From Rhizobium sp. BK251 (GTDB lineage Bacteria > Pseudomonadota > Alphaproteobacteria > Rhizobiales > Rhizobiaceae): a stretch of 64,000 nucleotides of DNA. The notes under the pieces were generated by a model. That model was not told where the DNA came from and made no database searches. It was given only the letters and a program-made list of their open reading frames with translations. The stretch is taken from NCBI RefSeq assembly GCF_004345245.1, contig NZ_SLUQ01000004.1, forward strand, positions 310,001 through 374,000, written 5' to 3'. The position numbers and the translations under genes were made by a program. Shown here in pieces: positions 46,091-54,979 of this stretch (positions are counted from its first letter, which is position 1; every line of letters starts with the position of its first letter).

Positions 46091-47146
46091 TCAGAGGATC
46101 TCGTCGAGCGCTTCGATCAGCCGCGTGCACTCTGTATCGGTGCCGATGGTGATGCGCAGGAAGTCTGCGATGCGCGGCTTGGCGAAGTGGCGCACCAATA
46201 CCGCACGATCGCGCAGCGCCTTCATCAGGGCGTCACCCGCATGGGCGGGGTGGCGCGCGAAGATGAAATTCGCCTGGGACGGCAGCACCTCGAAGCCGCG
46301 GTTGACCAGCTCCCCGGTCAGGCGGGCGCGCGAGGCGATGATCTTGCCGCGCGTTTCCTCGAACCATTCCTCGTCCTCGATCGCTGCCTTGGCGCCGGCC
46401 TGTGCCGGCCGGCCGAGCGGATAGGAATTGAAGCTGTCCTTGACCCGCTCCAGCGCCTCGATCAGCGGCCGCTGGCCGATCGCAAAGCCGACGCGCAGGC
46501 CGGCGAGCGCGCGCGATTTTGAAAAGGTCTGGATGACAAGCAGGTTTGCATATTTCGGGACGAGCGCAATAGCGCTTTCACCGCCGAAATCGACATAGGC
46601 TTCGTCGATGACGACCGGCTGCTCCGAATGCGCCACGACAAGCCGCTCGATCTCTGCAAGCGGCAAGCCGATGCTGGTCGGCGCATTGGGATTGGGCAGT
46701 ATGATTGCGCCGCAGGGGCGCTGATAATCGGCGATGTCGATGCGGTAGTCTGCATTGAGCGGAACCTCGACCGCATCGATTGCAAAGAGCCGGGAATAGG
46801 TCGGATAGAAGCTATAGGAGACATCCGGGTAGAGAAGCGGCGCGTCGTGCTTCAATAGTGCGACGAAGGCATGGGCGAGGACCTCGTCCGAACCGTTACC
46901 TACGAAGACCTGCTCCGCGTCCAGCCCGTGGCGGGCAGCGATCGCCTCGCGTAGCGAAACGGCCAACGGATCCGGATAGAGCCTTAGGTCGGCATTGGCC
47001 GCGCTACGGATGGCACTCAAGACCTTCTCGGACGGTCCGTACGGGCTTTCGTTGGTGTTCAGCTTGACGAGATTGGCAATGCGCGGCTGCTCACCCGGAA
47101 CATAGGGCTTCAGCGTGGAGACGATCGGCGACCAGTACTTGCTCAT
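46091..47146 (-). CDS. hisC: Histidinol-phosphate aminotransferase
   Basis: A 351-residue PLP enzyme of fold type I that makes histidinol phosphate in histidine synthesis; in rhizobia such enzymes may also transaminate aromatic amino acids. It has LNTNESPYGPS (residues 29-39), FVGNGSDEVL (81-90), VIDEAYVDF (179-187) and the PLP-binding Lys210 in TFSKSRALAGLRVG. It follows the prenyl synthase by 6 bp on the same strand. Other his genes are not in the window. Confidence 0.93.
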   Translation of the reverse strand: MSKYWSPIVSTLKPYVPGEQPRIANLVKLNTNESPYGPSEKVLSAIRSAANADLRLYPDPLAVSLREAIAARHGLDAEQVFVGNGSDEVLAHAFVALLKHDAPLLYPDVSYSFYPTYSRLFAIDAVEVPLNADYRIDIADYQRPCGAIILPNPNAPTSIGLPLAEIERLVVAHSEQPVVIDEAYVDFGGESAIALVPKYANLLVIQTFSKSRALAGLRVGFAIGQRPLIEALERVKDSFNSYPLGRPAQAGAKAAIEDEEWFEETRGKIIASRARLTGELVNRGFEVLPSQANFIFARHPAHAGDALMKALRDRAVLVRHFAKPRIADFLRITIGTDTECTRLIEALDEIL

Positions 47147-47152
47147 GAGCGT

Positions 47153-48067
47153 TCAGTTTCTGCGGTTGGCGACGAAACGGGCCGTTTCGACTAGGACTGC
47201 ACCCCGGTCTCCGTAAGGCATGAGAAGTTCTTCGGCCTCCTGCACGAGGCGCGAAAGTGCTGCCTCCGCCCACACCTGCCCGTGCAAGGCAACAAGCGTG
47301 CCCTTGCCGCGTGCGGCATCTTTTCCCGTTGCCTTGCCCATGGTCTGCGTATCGGCGGTCAGGTCGAGCAGGTCGTCGGCCAGCTGGAAGGCAAGCCCGA
47401 TCCTTTCACCGAAGCTTCGCAAGCGAAGTCGATCCTCCTGCCCCGCGCCGGCGACGATCGCGCCGGCCTCGCAGGCAAAACGGATGAGCGCGCCCGTCTT
47501 CATCGCCTGCAGGGTGATGATCCCCTGCTCGTCCGGCGTCTTCTTCTCCGCAGCAAGGTCGAGCACCTGCCCGCCCACCATGCCGCCAAGCCCGGCCGCC
47601 TGGGCAAGCGCCAGCACGAGTTCCGTCTTGGCCTTGTCGGGCAACTGCGTCTCGGGCGACGCAATGAGGTCGAAGGCATAGGTCTGCAGCGCGTCGCCTG
47701 CAAGAATGGCGGTTGCCTCGTCGAAGGCGACATGGACCGTCGGCTTGCCGCGCCGCAGATCGTCGTCATCCATCGAAGGCAGGTCGTCGTGCACCAGCGA
47801 ATAACAGTGAACGCATTCGAGCGCCGCGCCGACGCGCAGAGAAGCATCGCGAACGCCGCCGAGAAGCGCAGCACTCTCGACGACAAGAAACGGACGCAGC
47901 CGCTTGCCGCCGTTCAGCACGCCGTGCCGCATCGCCGCAAGCAGATAGGGCGGGCGAACGACCTCGCAGGCGCGCGTGTCGTCCGAAAGCAGGCCGGCAA
48001 GCAGCGCCTCGACGTCCGCCGCCGCGCGCCTCATCCGTTCCTGGAATTGTCCTGCCGCCGTGTCCAT
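47153..48067 (-). CDS. Polyprenyl (farnesyl/geranylgeranyl) diphosphate synthase
   Basis: A 304-residue trans-prenyl transferase. The first Asp-rich motif is in HDDLPSMDDDDLRRGKPT, the second in FQLADDLLD. The ATG at 48067 gives the usual N terminus (MDTAAGQFQERMRRAAADVE); a longer reading has no family support. It most likely makes farnesyl or geranylgeranyl diphosphate for quinone, undecaprenyl or hopanoid lipids. It is the first gene of a pair with hisC and is divergent from mtgA. Confidence 0.92.
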   Translation of the reverse strand: MDTAAGQFQERMRRAAADVEALLAGLLSDDTRACEVVRPPYLLAAMRHGVLNGGKRLRPFLVVESAALLGGVRDASLRVGAALECVHCYSLVHDDLPSMDDDDLRRGKPTVHVAFDEATAILAGDALQTYAFDLIASPETQLPDKAKTELVLALAQAAGLGGMVGGQVLDLAAEKKTPDEQGIITLQAMKTGALIRFACEAGAIVAGAGQEDRLRLRSFGERIGLAFQLADDLLDLTADTQTMGKATGKDAARGKGTLVALHGQVWAEAALSRLVQEAEELLMPYGDRGAVLVETARFVANRRN

Positions 48068-48233
48068 GCGCGCTGTTTGGCATGGCGGCTGGGGAGTGGC
48101 AATGGATTTGTCTGTCCGACGGATAAGTTTTGCCTTGCTCACTGGCAATGGAAACGGACAGACGTTATGAAGTCTTGGGATATCGTGGGCCAGGAATTTG
48201 GATATAGCGCCAGAAGCACATGGAGAGACGGAC

Positions 48234-48944
48234 ATGGCCGAACGCCGCGGCGCGAGGGCCTGGCTCGGCAGATCGCCAAGCCTGCGCCGGATCGCCATCG
48301 CGGTCATCGGGCTGCTGCTCCTGCCCTATCTTCTGATCCCGCTCTATTTTCCGTCCTTCGTGCACCCGATCTCGACGCTGATGATCCGCGACCTCGTCCT
48401 CCTGCGCGGCTACGATCGGAATTGGGTCCCGCTCGATGAGATCTCCCCCGTGCTGGTGCGGTCGGTGATGATGTCCGAGGACGGGCAATTCTGCTTCCAC
48501 GGCGGCGTCGACTGGGAGGAGCTGGGCATGCTGGTCCAGGAGACGATGGGTGGGGAGGCAACGCGCGGCGGCAGCACCATTCCCATGCAGACGGTCAAGA
48601 ACCTCTTTCTGTGGAACAGCCGCTCCTTCGTGCGCAAGGGGCTTGAGCTGCCGCTCGCCGTCGCCGCCGATTTCGTCTGGACCAAGCGGCGCATGATGGA
48701 GATTTATCTCAACATCGCCGAATGGGGTCCGGGCGTTTACGGCGTCGACGCCGCGGCCCGCTATCATTTCAACGTGCCGGCATCGCAGCTTTCGCGTCGG
48801 CAGGCGGCGCTGCTCGCCGTTTCGCTGCCCAATCCGTTCGATAGAAACGCTGGCAAGCCCGGACGCGGCCTGCGGCGGCTTGCGTCCGTCATCGAGAGAC
48901 GGGCGCAGAATTCCGGCGACTACATCAAATGTCTTGATGATTGA
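48234..48944 (+). CDS. mtgA: Monofunctional biosynthetic peptidoglycan transglycosylase
   Basis: A 236-residue GT51 enzyme that polymerises lipid II into glycan strands. One N-terminal membrane helix ([20 protein letters not shown]) anchors the periplasmic domain. The catalytic Glu lies in [16 protein letters not shown] and the second conserved block in [22 protein letters not shown] is 6 bases ahead of the ATG at 48234. No transpeptidase domain, as expected for MtgA. Confidence 0.94.
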   Translation: MAERRGARAWLGRSPSLRRIAIAVIGLLLLPYLLIPLYFPSFVHPISTLMIRDLVLLRGYDRNWVPLDEISPVLVRSVMMSEDGQFCFHGGVDWEELGMLVQETMGGEATRGGSTIPMQTVKNLFLWNSRSFVRKGLELPLAVAADFVWTKRRMMEIYLNIAEWGPGVYGVDAAARYHFNVPASQLSRRQAALLAVSLPNPFDRNAGKPGRGLRRLASVIERRAQNSGDYIKCLDD

Positions 48945-49025
48945 ACTTCCAATATTTGTTGGTCGCTGAACTGATTTTCTGCCATGGATTTGGGGTCGTC
49001 GCGAGGATCGGAAGGGGCAGGGCCG

Positions 49026-49673
49026 ATGGATCAGCTGAGACTCTACATAGCCAACAAGAACTATTCCTCCTGGTCGTTCCGTCCCTGGATCGCGATGGAA
49101 GCCTGCGGCATTCCTTTCGAGGAAGTGCTGACCCCATTCGATTTTCCGGCGGGCAACCCGCGCTTCAGAGAATTTTCGCCCACAGGGCGGGTGCCCGTGC
49201 TGCACCACGGAAAGCTGCGCATCTGGGAGTCGCTTTCCATCATCGAATACGTCGCCGAACTCTTCCCGCAGGCCGGCCTCTGGCCTCAGGATCGCGGTGA
49301 CCGGGCCGTCGCGCGGTCGATCTCCATGGAGATGCTTTCCGGCTTCAGGGCACTGCGCAACGCCTGCCCGATGAACATTCGGCGCCCGAAGGGTCGCATC
49401 GAGCTTCCGGACGGCGTCATGGACGATGTCGCCCGCATCGAGACGATCTGGCGCACCAGACGGGCAGCCTCCGGCGGTCCTTACCTCTTCGGCACTTTTT
49501 CGGCCGCCGACGCCATGTTTGCCCCGGTGGTCAACCGTCTCGATGTCTACGATGTCGCTCAGTCCGTCGACACGCTTGCCTATATGACGGCGATGAAAAC
49601 GCATCCCGCCTGGCGCAAATGGGAGGCGGCAAGCCGTGCCGAGCCCTGGATCGTTCCCGAGGACGAAGCGTGA
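49026..49673 (+). CDS. Glutathione S-transferase family protein
   Basis: A 215-residue protein with an N-terminal thioredoxin-like domain (LYIANKNYSSWSFRPWIAME; the Ser pair is the probable thiol-activating site) and an SNAIL/TRAIL-type motif in WESLSIIEYVAELFP, followed by an all-helical C-terminal domain. The ATG at 49026 matches the start of the fold; an earlier in-frame ATG adds a sequence unlike the family. It may take part in detoxification or aromatic compound turnover. It stands alone between mtgA and rpmF. Confidence 0.88.
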   Translation: MDQLRLYIANKNYSSWSFRPWIAMEACGIPFEEVLTPFDFPAGNPRFREFSPTGRVPVLHHGKLRIWESLSIIEYVAELFPQAGLWPQDRGDRAVARSISMEMLSGFRALRNACPMNIRRPKGRIELPDGVMDDVARIETIWRTRRAASGGPYLFGTFSAADAMFAPVVNRLDVYDVAQSVDTLAYMTAMKTHPAWRKWEAASRAEPWIVPEDEA

Positions 49674-49834
49674 GCGGACCGGCAGCGTCTTAAATGCAAA
49701 AAATGCGCCGGGGTACTGGTCAAAGCCCGGTAAGGCATGTATAAGCCCGCCAAATTTCCGAAATAGAGGCATGCCCGTTTCGGCCGCCAGTCTGGCCGGG
49801 GCTCATGTTTTGCCCGTCAAGTGGAGTAACGAGA

Positions 49835-50020
49835 ATGGCTGTACCGAAGAGAAAAACGAGCCCGTCCAAGCGCGGCATGCGCCGCTCGGCTGACGCTCTG
49901 AAGGCTCCGACTTACGTCGAAGACAAGAATTCCGGCGAACTGCGCCGTCCGCATCACATCGACCTGAAGACCGGCATGTACCGCGGTCGTCAGGTGCTGA
50001 CGCCGAAGGAAAACGGCTGA
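49835..50020 (+). CDS. rpmF: 50S ribosomal protein L32
   Basis: A 61-residue ribosomal protein starting [20 protein letters not shown], followed by the conserved [19 protein letters not shown]. It is the zinc-ligand-free (Cys-less) form of L32. GGAG is 9 bases before the ATG, a possible -10 TATAAG lies at 49740-49745, and a strong terminator follows, so it appears to be a single-gene unit. Confidence 0.97.
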   Translation: MAVPKRKTSPSKRGMRRSADALKAPTYVEDKNSGELRRPHHIDLKTGMYRGRQVLTPKENG

Positions 50021-50052
50021 TAGCTGGGCATTGAAATAGGCGGGACAGGTAG

Positions 50053-50082
50053 AAGGCCGGCGCTTTGCCGGCCTTTCTTTTT
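50053..50082 (+). terminator. Rho-independent terminator of rpmF
   Basis: AAGGCCGGC pairs with GCCGGCCTT (9 bp, 5-base loop) followed by TCTTTTT. Confidence 0.92.
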
Positions 50083-50169
50083 GGCGTTCCTGCTCTTGCA
50101 GGCTAGCCGGGTTTAGCTATGAATTAATCCGAATACTTCCAGTCGGATTATTCAGGGGACCTGGCGAAG

Positions 50170-50577
50170 ATGATGGCCGCATTTCCGATCATGCTTATTC
50201 CGCTTGCGCTCTACAATCTCGCCATGCTTGGCTTGATGGGGAGCGGGGGAATTGCGGCACTCCACAACGACGTCCTGGTGCTGCCCATGCTTTCGGGCGC
50301 GATGTGGAGCATGGCGTTCGGCGACCTCATCATCGTCATCGCGCTCGTCGTGCTTCTCTTCGAAATCCTGAAGGCCACGCGCAACGGCAACGGTTCCCTT
50401 GCCAACCACATGCTGTCGATGCTGGTCTTCGTCGCGTTCCTGGTTGAGTTTCTGCTTGTGCAGGATGCTGCGACCCAGGTCTTCTTCATCCTGATGATCA
50501 TTGCATTCATCGATGTCGTCGGCGGCTTTGCCGTCTCGATCCGCTCGGCCGGACGCGACGTTTCCATCGGATTATAG
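50170..50577 (+). CDS. Membrane protein of unknown function (135 residues, four helices)
   Basis: A hydrophobic protein with four predicted membrane segments (residues about 4-25, 45-67, 82-98 and 105-122) and very short loops. It starts MMAAFPIMLIPLALYNLAML; either of two adjacent ATG codons could be used. Codon use matches neighbouring genes, and the organisation (own intergenic space on both sides) suggests a real gene. I recall similar conserved hypothetical proteins in rhizobia but cannot assign a function. Confidence 0.75.
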   Translation: MMAAFPIMLIPLALYNLAMLGLMGSGGIAALHNDVLVLPMLSGAMWSMAFGDLIIVIALVVLLFEILKATRNGNGSLANHMLSMLVFVAFLVEFLLVQDAATQVFFILMIIAFIDVVGGFAVSIRSAGRDVSIGL

Positions 50578-50642
50578 GTTGGACATCCTGCGAAGGGCCG
50601 CCGAGTTGCAGTGATCCTGCTCTCGGCGCCCGGGATTGCTGC

Positions 50643-51215
50643 TCAGAGATTGTCGAGCTTGTTCTGCAATGCGCGCAATTGCTCCTTGAGCTCGTCTATA
50701 TCCTTCGCCTCCGCCTTGCGGCTTTCTTTGGCAGCCGGCTTCATGAAGGGTGAAAACATTTGCATCGCCTGATGGAAGAGCTCGGTGTTGTGACGCACCT
50801 GATCCTCGACCATCTGCATCGGCAGTTGCAGGTTCTTGGCGAGCGGCGTTTCGCCGAAGGCGCGATTCATCTGCTCGCGCATCTGGCTCTGCTGCTCGGT
50901 AAAGGCACGCATCGAATGCTCGAGGAAGCTCGGCACGACCATCTGCATCTGGTCGCCGTAATAGCCGATCAGCTGACGCAGGAAGGAGATGGGCAGCAAC
51001 GTGTTCCCGGTCTTCGATTCCTGCTCGAAAATAATCTGCGTCAGGACCGAGTGCGTAATATCTTCGCCGCTCTTTGCGTCCTGAACCGTGAATTCGTCCC
51101 CCTTCTTCACCATCTCCGCCAGGTCATCCAGCGTCACATAGGTGCTGGTGCCTGTATTGTAGAGGCGTCGATTGGCATATTTCTTGATTACGATCTGGCC
51201 GTTATTCTTCGCCAT
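50643..51215 (-). CDS. phaR: Polyhydroxyalkanoate synthesis repressor
   Basis: A 190-residue regulator (also called AniA in rhizobia) that binds PHB granules and DNA and restrains carbon storage genes. The N-terminal DNA-binding domain is seen in IVIKKYANRRLYNTGTSTYVTLDDLAEMVKKG, the granule-binding region in SFLRQLIGYYGDQMQMVVPSFLEHSM, and a C-terminal coiled coil in DIDELKEQLRALQNKLDNL. The ATG at 51215 follows GAGGAAG. It is divergent from phaA, with 231 bp between them. Confidence 0.94.
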   Translation of the reverse strand: MAKNNGQIVIKKYANRRLYNTGTSTYVTLDDLAEMVKKGDEFTVQDAKSGEDITHSVLTQIIFEQESKTGNTLLPISFLRQLIGYYGDQMQMVVPSFLEHSMRAFTEQQSQMREQMNRAFGETPLAKNLQLPMQMVEDQVRHNTELFHQAMQMFSPFMKPAAKESRKAEAKDIDELKEQLRALQNKLDNL

Positions 51216-51446
51216 ATCAGTCTTCCTCACCCCGTCTGATTATATGGATGCTCCTCCATTACAGACTGTAAACGCAAAAGAAGGGCTGTGACAATCTCTT
51301 TGTGCGGCGCGGCAACTCCTTTCAAAGACGCATGAATTTCGCCTGCGGGCCATTCCGAGAAATCGCTCCCTCCTTCTTGGCGTTTGACTCGCGCAGCAAG
51401 CTTTGACAGGTTTCACTCATATGAGGTGGGAAACGAGGAGACCCCG

Positions 51447-52628
51447 ATGAGCAATCCTTCAATTGTCGTTGCCAGCGCAGCCCGTACGCCCGTAGGGTCA
51501 TTCAACGGAGCGTTCGCGACGGTGGCTGCGCACGAACTCGGCGCCGTTGCCATCAAGGCTTCGCTCGAGCGTGCCGGCGTCGATGCCGCCGAAGTCGACG
51601 AAGTCATCCTCGGCCAGGTTCTCCAGGCCTCCGAGGGCCAGAATCCTGCGCGTCAGGCCGCCATGAAGGCGGGCGTACCCAAGGAGGCGACCGCCTGGAG
51701 CGTCAACCAGCTCTGCGGTTCCGGCCTGCGCGCCATCGCGCTCGGCATGCAGCAGATCGCAACCGGAGATGCGAAGATCATCGTTGCGGGTGGGCAGGAA
51801 TCCATGTCCATGGCGCCGCATGCTGCGCATCTGCGCGGCGGTACCAAGATGGGCGACCTGAAGATGGTCGATACCATGATCAAGGACGGCCTGACCGATG
51901 CCTTCTACGGTTATCACATGGGCGTTACTGCCGAGAACGTCGCCCGTCAGTGGCAGCTTACGCGCGACGATCAGGATCAGTTCGCCGTCGCTTCCCAGAA
52001 CAAGGCGGAGGCGGCACAGAAGGCCGGCCGCTTCACGGACGAGATCGTGCCCTACCTGATCCAGACCCGGAAGGGCGACGTTACCGTCGACGCCGACGAA
52101 TACATCCGCCACGGCGCCACGCTTGACGCCATGGCCAAGCTGAGACCAGCCTTCGACAAGGACGGCTCCGTCACAGCCGCCAATGCCTCCGGCATCAATG
52201 ACGGTGCCGCCGCCGCCGTGCTGATGACCGAGGCCGAGGCCACGCGCCGCGGCATTCGCCCGCTCGCACGCATCGTTTCCTGGGCAACCGCCGGCGTCGA
52301 TCCGCAGGTCATGGGCACGGGGCCGATCCCGGCCTCGAGAAAGGCGCTGGAGAAGGCCGGATGGTCGGTCAACGATCTCGATCTGGTGGAAGCCAACGAG
52401 GCATTCGCAGCCCAGGCATGCGCCGTCAACAAGGACCTCGGCTGGGATCCGTCGATCGTCAACGTGAATGGTGGGGCGATCGCAATCGGCCATCCGATCG
52501 GCGCCTCGGGCGCGCGCATCATGAACACGCTGCTGTTCGAGATGAAGCGCCGCGGCGCAAAGAAGGGCCTCGCCACGCTCTGCATCGGTGGCGGCATGGG
52601 CGTCGCCATGTGCTTCGAGGCTCTTTGA
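51447..52628 (+). CDS. phaA: Acetyl-CoA acetyltransferase (beta-ketothiolase)
   Basis: A 393-residue thiolase (also phbA) that condenses two acetyl-CoA into acetoacetyl-CoA, the first step of PHB synthesis. The nucleophile Cys is in [10 protein letters not shown] (about residue 89), the catalytic His in [10 protein letters not shown] and the second Cys in CIGGGMG near the end. GAGGAG precedes the ATG at 51447; an upstream in-frame start is rejected. Confidence 0.96.
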   Translation: MSNPSIVVASAARTPVGSFNGAFATVAAHELGAVAIKASLERAGVDAAEVDEVILGQVLQASEGQNPARQAAMKAGVPKEATAWSVNQLCGSGLRAIALGMQQIATGDAKIIVAGGQESMSMAPHAAHLRGGTKMGDLKMVDTMIKDGLTDAFYGYHMGVTAENVARQWQLTRDDQDQFAVASQNKAEAAQKAGRFTDEIVPYLIQTRKGDVTVDADEYIRHGATLDAMAKLRPAFDKDGSVTAANASGINDGAAAAVLMTEAEATRRGIRPLARIVSWATAGVDPQVMGTGPIPASRKALEKAGWSVNDLDLVEANEAFAAQACAVNKDLGWDPSIVNVNGGAIAIGHPIGASGARIMNTLLFEMKRRGAKKGLATLCIGGGMGVAMCFEAL

Positions 52629-52757
52629 ACGGCCGGTGATCCGTGCTTCAATGCGTAGCGCGGCAGGAGATGCCGCGCCACATACGATCCCGGCGCTCGT
52701 TCGGCTAGGAACGCGGCCGGTCCAGGCACCAAGAAGTAACAAAATGGGGAGCGGAAT

Positions 52758-53483
52758 ATGGGCAGGGTAGCGTTGGTTACCGGGGGCTCGCGCGGCATTG
52801 GCGCTGCGATCTCCACGGCTTTGAAGGATGCCGGCTACACGGTGGCGGCAAACTACGCAGGCAATGACGAGAAGGCTCGCGCCTTCCACGAGGAAACCGG
52901 AATCCCGGTCTACAAGTGGGACGTTTCCAACTACGAGGCCTGCGGCACGGGAATAGCCCAGGTCGAGAGCGATCTCGGCCCCGTCGACGTCCTAGTCAAC
53001 AATGCCGGCATCACGCGCGATGCCATGTTCCATAAGATGACGCCGCAGCAGTGGCAGGAGGTCATCAACACCAACCTGACCGGCCTCTTCAACATGACGC
53101 ACCACGTCTGGTCGGGCATGCGCGAGCGCAGCTTCGGTCGCGTCGTGAACATCTCTTCGATCAACGGCCAGAAGGGCCAGATGGGCCAGGCCAACTACTC
53201 CGCGGCGAAGGCCGGCGATCTCGGCTTCACCAAGGCGCTCGCACAGGAGGGTGCTGCCAAGAACATCACCGTCAACGCGATCTGCCCCGGCTACATCGCC
53301 ACGGAAATGGTCCTCGCCGTGCCGGAAAACGTGCTCAAGGAACGGATCCTCCCGCAGATACCCGTCGGGCGGCTCGGTCAACCCGAGGAGGTGGCGCGTT
53401 GCGTCGTTTTCCTTGCGTCGGACGAGGCCGGTTTTGTCACGGGTTCAACGCTCAGCGCCAACGGCGGCCAGCTCTTCGTCTAG
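52758..53483 (+). CDS. phaB: Acetoacetyl-CoA reductase
   Basis: A 241-residue short-chain dehydrogenase (also phbB) that reduces acetoacetyl-CoA to (R)-3-hydroxybutyryl-CoA with NADPH, the second step of PHB synthesis. Cofactor motif TGGSRGIG is at residues 7-14, NNAG near 85, and catalytic Ser with Tyr and Lys in NISSINGQKGQMGQANYSAAK. GGAGCGGAAT precedes the ATG. It lies 129 bp after phaA in the same direction; the polymerase phaC is not in the window. Confidence 0.96.
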   Translation: MGRVALVTGGSRGIGAAISTALKDAGYTVAANYAGNDEKARAFHEETGIPVYKWDVSNYEACGTGIAQVESDLGPVDVLVNNAGITRDAMFHKMTPQQWQEVINTNLTGLFNMTHHVWSGMRERSFGRVVNISSINGQKGQMGQANYSAAKAGDLGFTKALAQEGAAKNITVNAICPGYIATEMVLAVPENVLKERILPQIPVGRLGQPEEVARCVVFLASDEAGFVTGSTLSANGGQLFV

Positions 53484-53532
53484 GCAACCCTTGCGACAAG
53501 GCGGCCAGCGCCCGATTCAGCAGGCGCGGCCG

Positions 53533-53775
53533 CTATTCGCCCATGTCTCGGCTACGCTCGCCGTTCGGCCAGACCGTGCCTTTGGCAGGCCTGGTAGCGC
53601 CCTTGCGAAGCGGCGGCTTCGCGATGCTGTTGGTATTGATGCTGCGGTCTGGCTGAACGTCCCTGGTCTGAGGCGGGGACGGAAGTTCCGGAAAGAAGTT
53701 ACCCTCATAGGGGCTTGCGAACGCCTGGCTGGCAATGAGGGCGAAAACTGCCGTTGCGGCCAAAATCCTGGTCAT
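53533..53775 (-). CDS. Small secreted protein of unknown function (80 residues)
   Basis: The protein starts MTRILAATAVFALIASQAFA, a clear signal peptide with an AFA cleavage site, followed by about 60 polar, Pro-rich residues with two Lys/Arg clusters and no cysteine. AAGGAT lies 7 bases before this ATG. It converges on phaB. No family recognised. Confidence 0.65.
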   Translation of the reverse strand: MTRILAATAVFALIASQAFASPYEGNFFPELPSPPQTRDVQPDRSINTNSIAKPPLRKGATRPAKGTVWPNGERSRDMGE

Positions 53776-53881
53776 CGTCTCGATCCTTTGCATCAAGCAT
53801 CCTGATGTTGCGATGCCTTGCATGAATGAGATGGGAATCCAGACACAGTGATTTCAACCCCGTGGTGGCTGCCGCATCGCA

Positions 53882-54037
53882 TCAGCCATTCTGGCGACGT
53901 CGCGAACTCACTCTGACTGGCACTTTCTGCAACGATTTGTCTTGGACATCCCTGCCGCGCACGGCTGCAAGCGCGGTCGTGAAGAAGGCTGAGGCGATGA
54001 GAACGACTGTTAAACTATTGAGGACAGCTTCCAGCAT
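53882..54037 (-). CDS. Small single-span membrane protein (51 residues)
   Basis: The reading frame starts MLEAVLNSLTVVLIASAFFT, a hydrophobic N-terminal segment, and continues with a basic tail ending VRVSSRRRQNG. AAAGGAA lies 7 bases before the ATG. It may be a small anchored protein or a secreted peptide (an Ala-Leu-Ala-Ala sequence follows the helix). It fills much of the gap between two small envelope-protein genes on the same strand. Not recognised; support is from the ribosome site, hydrophobic pattern and context. Confidence 0.45.
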   Translation of the reverse strand: MLEAVLNSLTVVLIASAFFTTALAAVRGRDVQDKSLQKVPVRVSSRRRQNG

Positions 54038-54195
54038 TTGGGCGTTCCTTTGTGGCTCGGCTCGCCGGACCTCTCGTCACGGCTCCCGTTGTTCATCGAA
54101 CTCAATATGCGCCACGCATTTCCCGCGCGGTAGATTTGACTTTCATGACCCATTGTCAACGTGGCGTTGACGTTCCCGATTGCATCCCGAGGCGT

Positions 54196-54222
54196 CAAAA
54201 AGAAAACGGGCGCTAACGCCCG
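54196..54222 (-). terminator. Rho-independent terminator of the glycine-zipper lipoprotein gene
   Basis: CGGGCG and CGCCCG form a 6-bp stem with a 4-base loop; on the minus strand TTTTCTTTTT follows. It lies 30 bases after the lipoprotein stop codon. Confidence 0.75.
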
Positions 54223-54251
54223 CCTCCGTAACAACACGAACTCGTCTCGTC

Positions 54252-54506
54252 TTATCGGCAGCGCGCTTCGTAGCGGCGGCCGTTCCGGTCGCGATAGACG
54301 CAGTAGCCGCTGCGCTCGGTCGACCTTCCGATCAGGGCGCCGGCAACGCCGCCCGCAACGGCGCCGACTGCTGCACCGCCCCAACTATCTGTCACGAGGC
54401 CGCCGATCACAGCACCCGAACCTGCGCCGATCGCCGTCCCCTTCTCCGTCGCCGTGCACGACGCGAGCGAGCCGACAAGGGCGCAGATGAGAATAACTTT
54501 TTTCAT
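54252..54506 (-). CDS. Glycine-zipper lipoprotein (84 residues)
   Basis: The signal sequence MKKVILICALVGSLASC ends in a lipobox (LASC), so Cys17 is the predicted lipidated residue. The mature part has glycine zippers (GTAIGAGSGAVIGGLV, AAVGAVAGGVAGALIG), as in the SlyB/OsmB-like outer-membrane lipoproteins, and a basic C terminus with two Cys. AGGGAGACACAGGC precedes the ATG. Probably an outer-membrane stress lipoprotein. Confidence 0.85.
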   Translation of the reverse strand: MKKVILICALVGSLASCTATEKGTAIGAGSGAVIGGLVTDSWGGAAVGAVAGGVAGALIGRSTERSGYCVYRDRNGRRYEARCR

Positions 54507-54549
54507 GCCTGTGTCTCCCTTTGATGGTTCTTACTGAGTAGTCCTTTGG

Positions 54550-54705
54550 TCAGATGCGCCCCATTAATATGAGAATGAGAAGGATCACAACCACAAGGCC
54601 CAGCCCCCCGGAAGGACCGTAACCCCAACCGGAACTGTAACCCCAGTTCGGCAGTGCGCCAATCAGGAGCAGGATGAGAATTATCAGTAATATTGTGCCG
54701 AGCAT
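54550..54705 (-). CDS. DUF3309-family small membrane protein (51 residues)
   Basis: The product has two hydrophobic segments (MLGTILLIILILLLIGALP and LGLVVVILLILILMGRI) separated by a Gly/Trp/Tyr-rich linker (NWGYSSGWGYGPSG), typical of DUF3309. GGAAGGAAGAC precedes the ATG at 54705; longer in-frame readings lack family support. A GGAAC-type promoter lies upstream. Role unknown, probably envelope stress. Confidence 0.88.
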   Translation of the reverse strand: MLGTILLIILILLLIGALPNWGYSSGWGYGPSGGLGLVVVILLILILMGRI

Positions 54706-54752
54706 CGCGCGTCTTCCTTCCCGTATTCGCTGATAGATGACTTGCTGCAAGA

Positions 54753-54777
54753 AACATGCTGCGCGGAAATTTGTTCC
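54753..54777 (-). promoter_or_regulatory. EcfG/RpoE2-type promoter of the DUF3309 gene
   Basis: On the minus strand GGAAC (54777-54773), an 18-base spacer and TT (54754-54753) fit the GGAAC-N18/19-TT consensus. The expected start gives a leader of about 40 bases. Confidence 0.6.
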
Positions 54778-54928
54778 GGCCGAAATTTTGCGCGTGTCAT
54801 TTGACATGCCGTTTCTGATACCGATCGCGGGAAAACGCGGCCGAAACGACGGCCGCAATGTTACGCAGCAGAGACGCTGCGAAAACGCGCCTATGGTTAA
54901 AAAATCTTTTTCCTACAATAGGTTGGGC

Positions 54929-54979
54929 GTGAACAAATCAGGAAGACACCCATGTCCGCGATTCGTAAGCGATTCGTTC
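54929..54979 (+). repeat. Imperfect direct repeat, copy A
   Basis: The block begins GTGAACAAATC (54929-54939) and 29 bases from its start has GCGATTCGT, three bases, then CGATTCGTTC. Copy B at 55438-55488 has exactly the same arrangement and spacing. CGATTCGT within the block recurs at 54959 and 54970, an 11-base interval. Confidence 0.7.
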
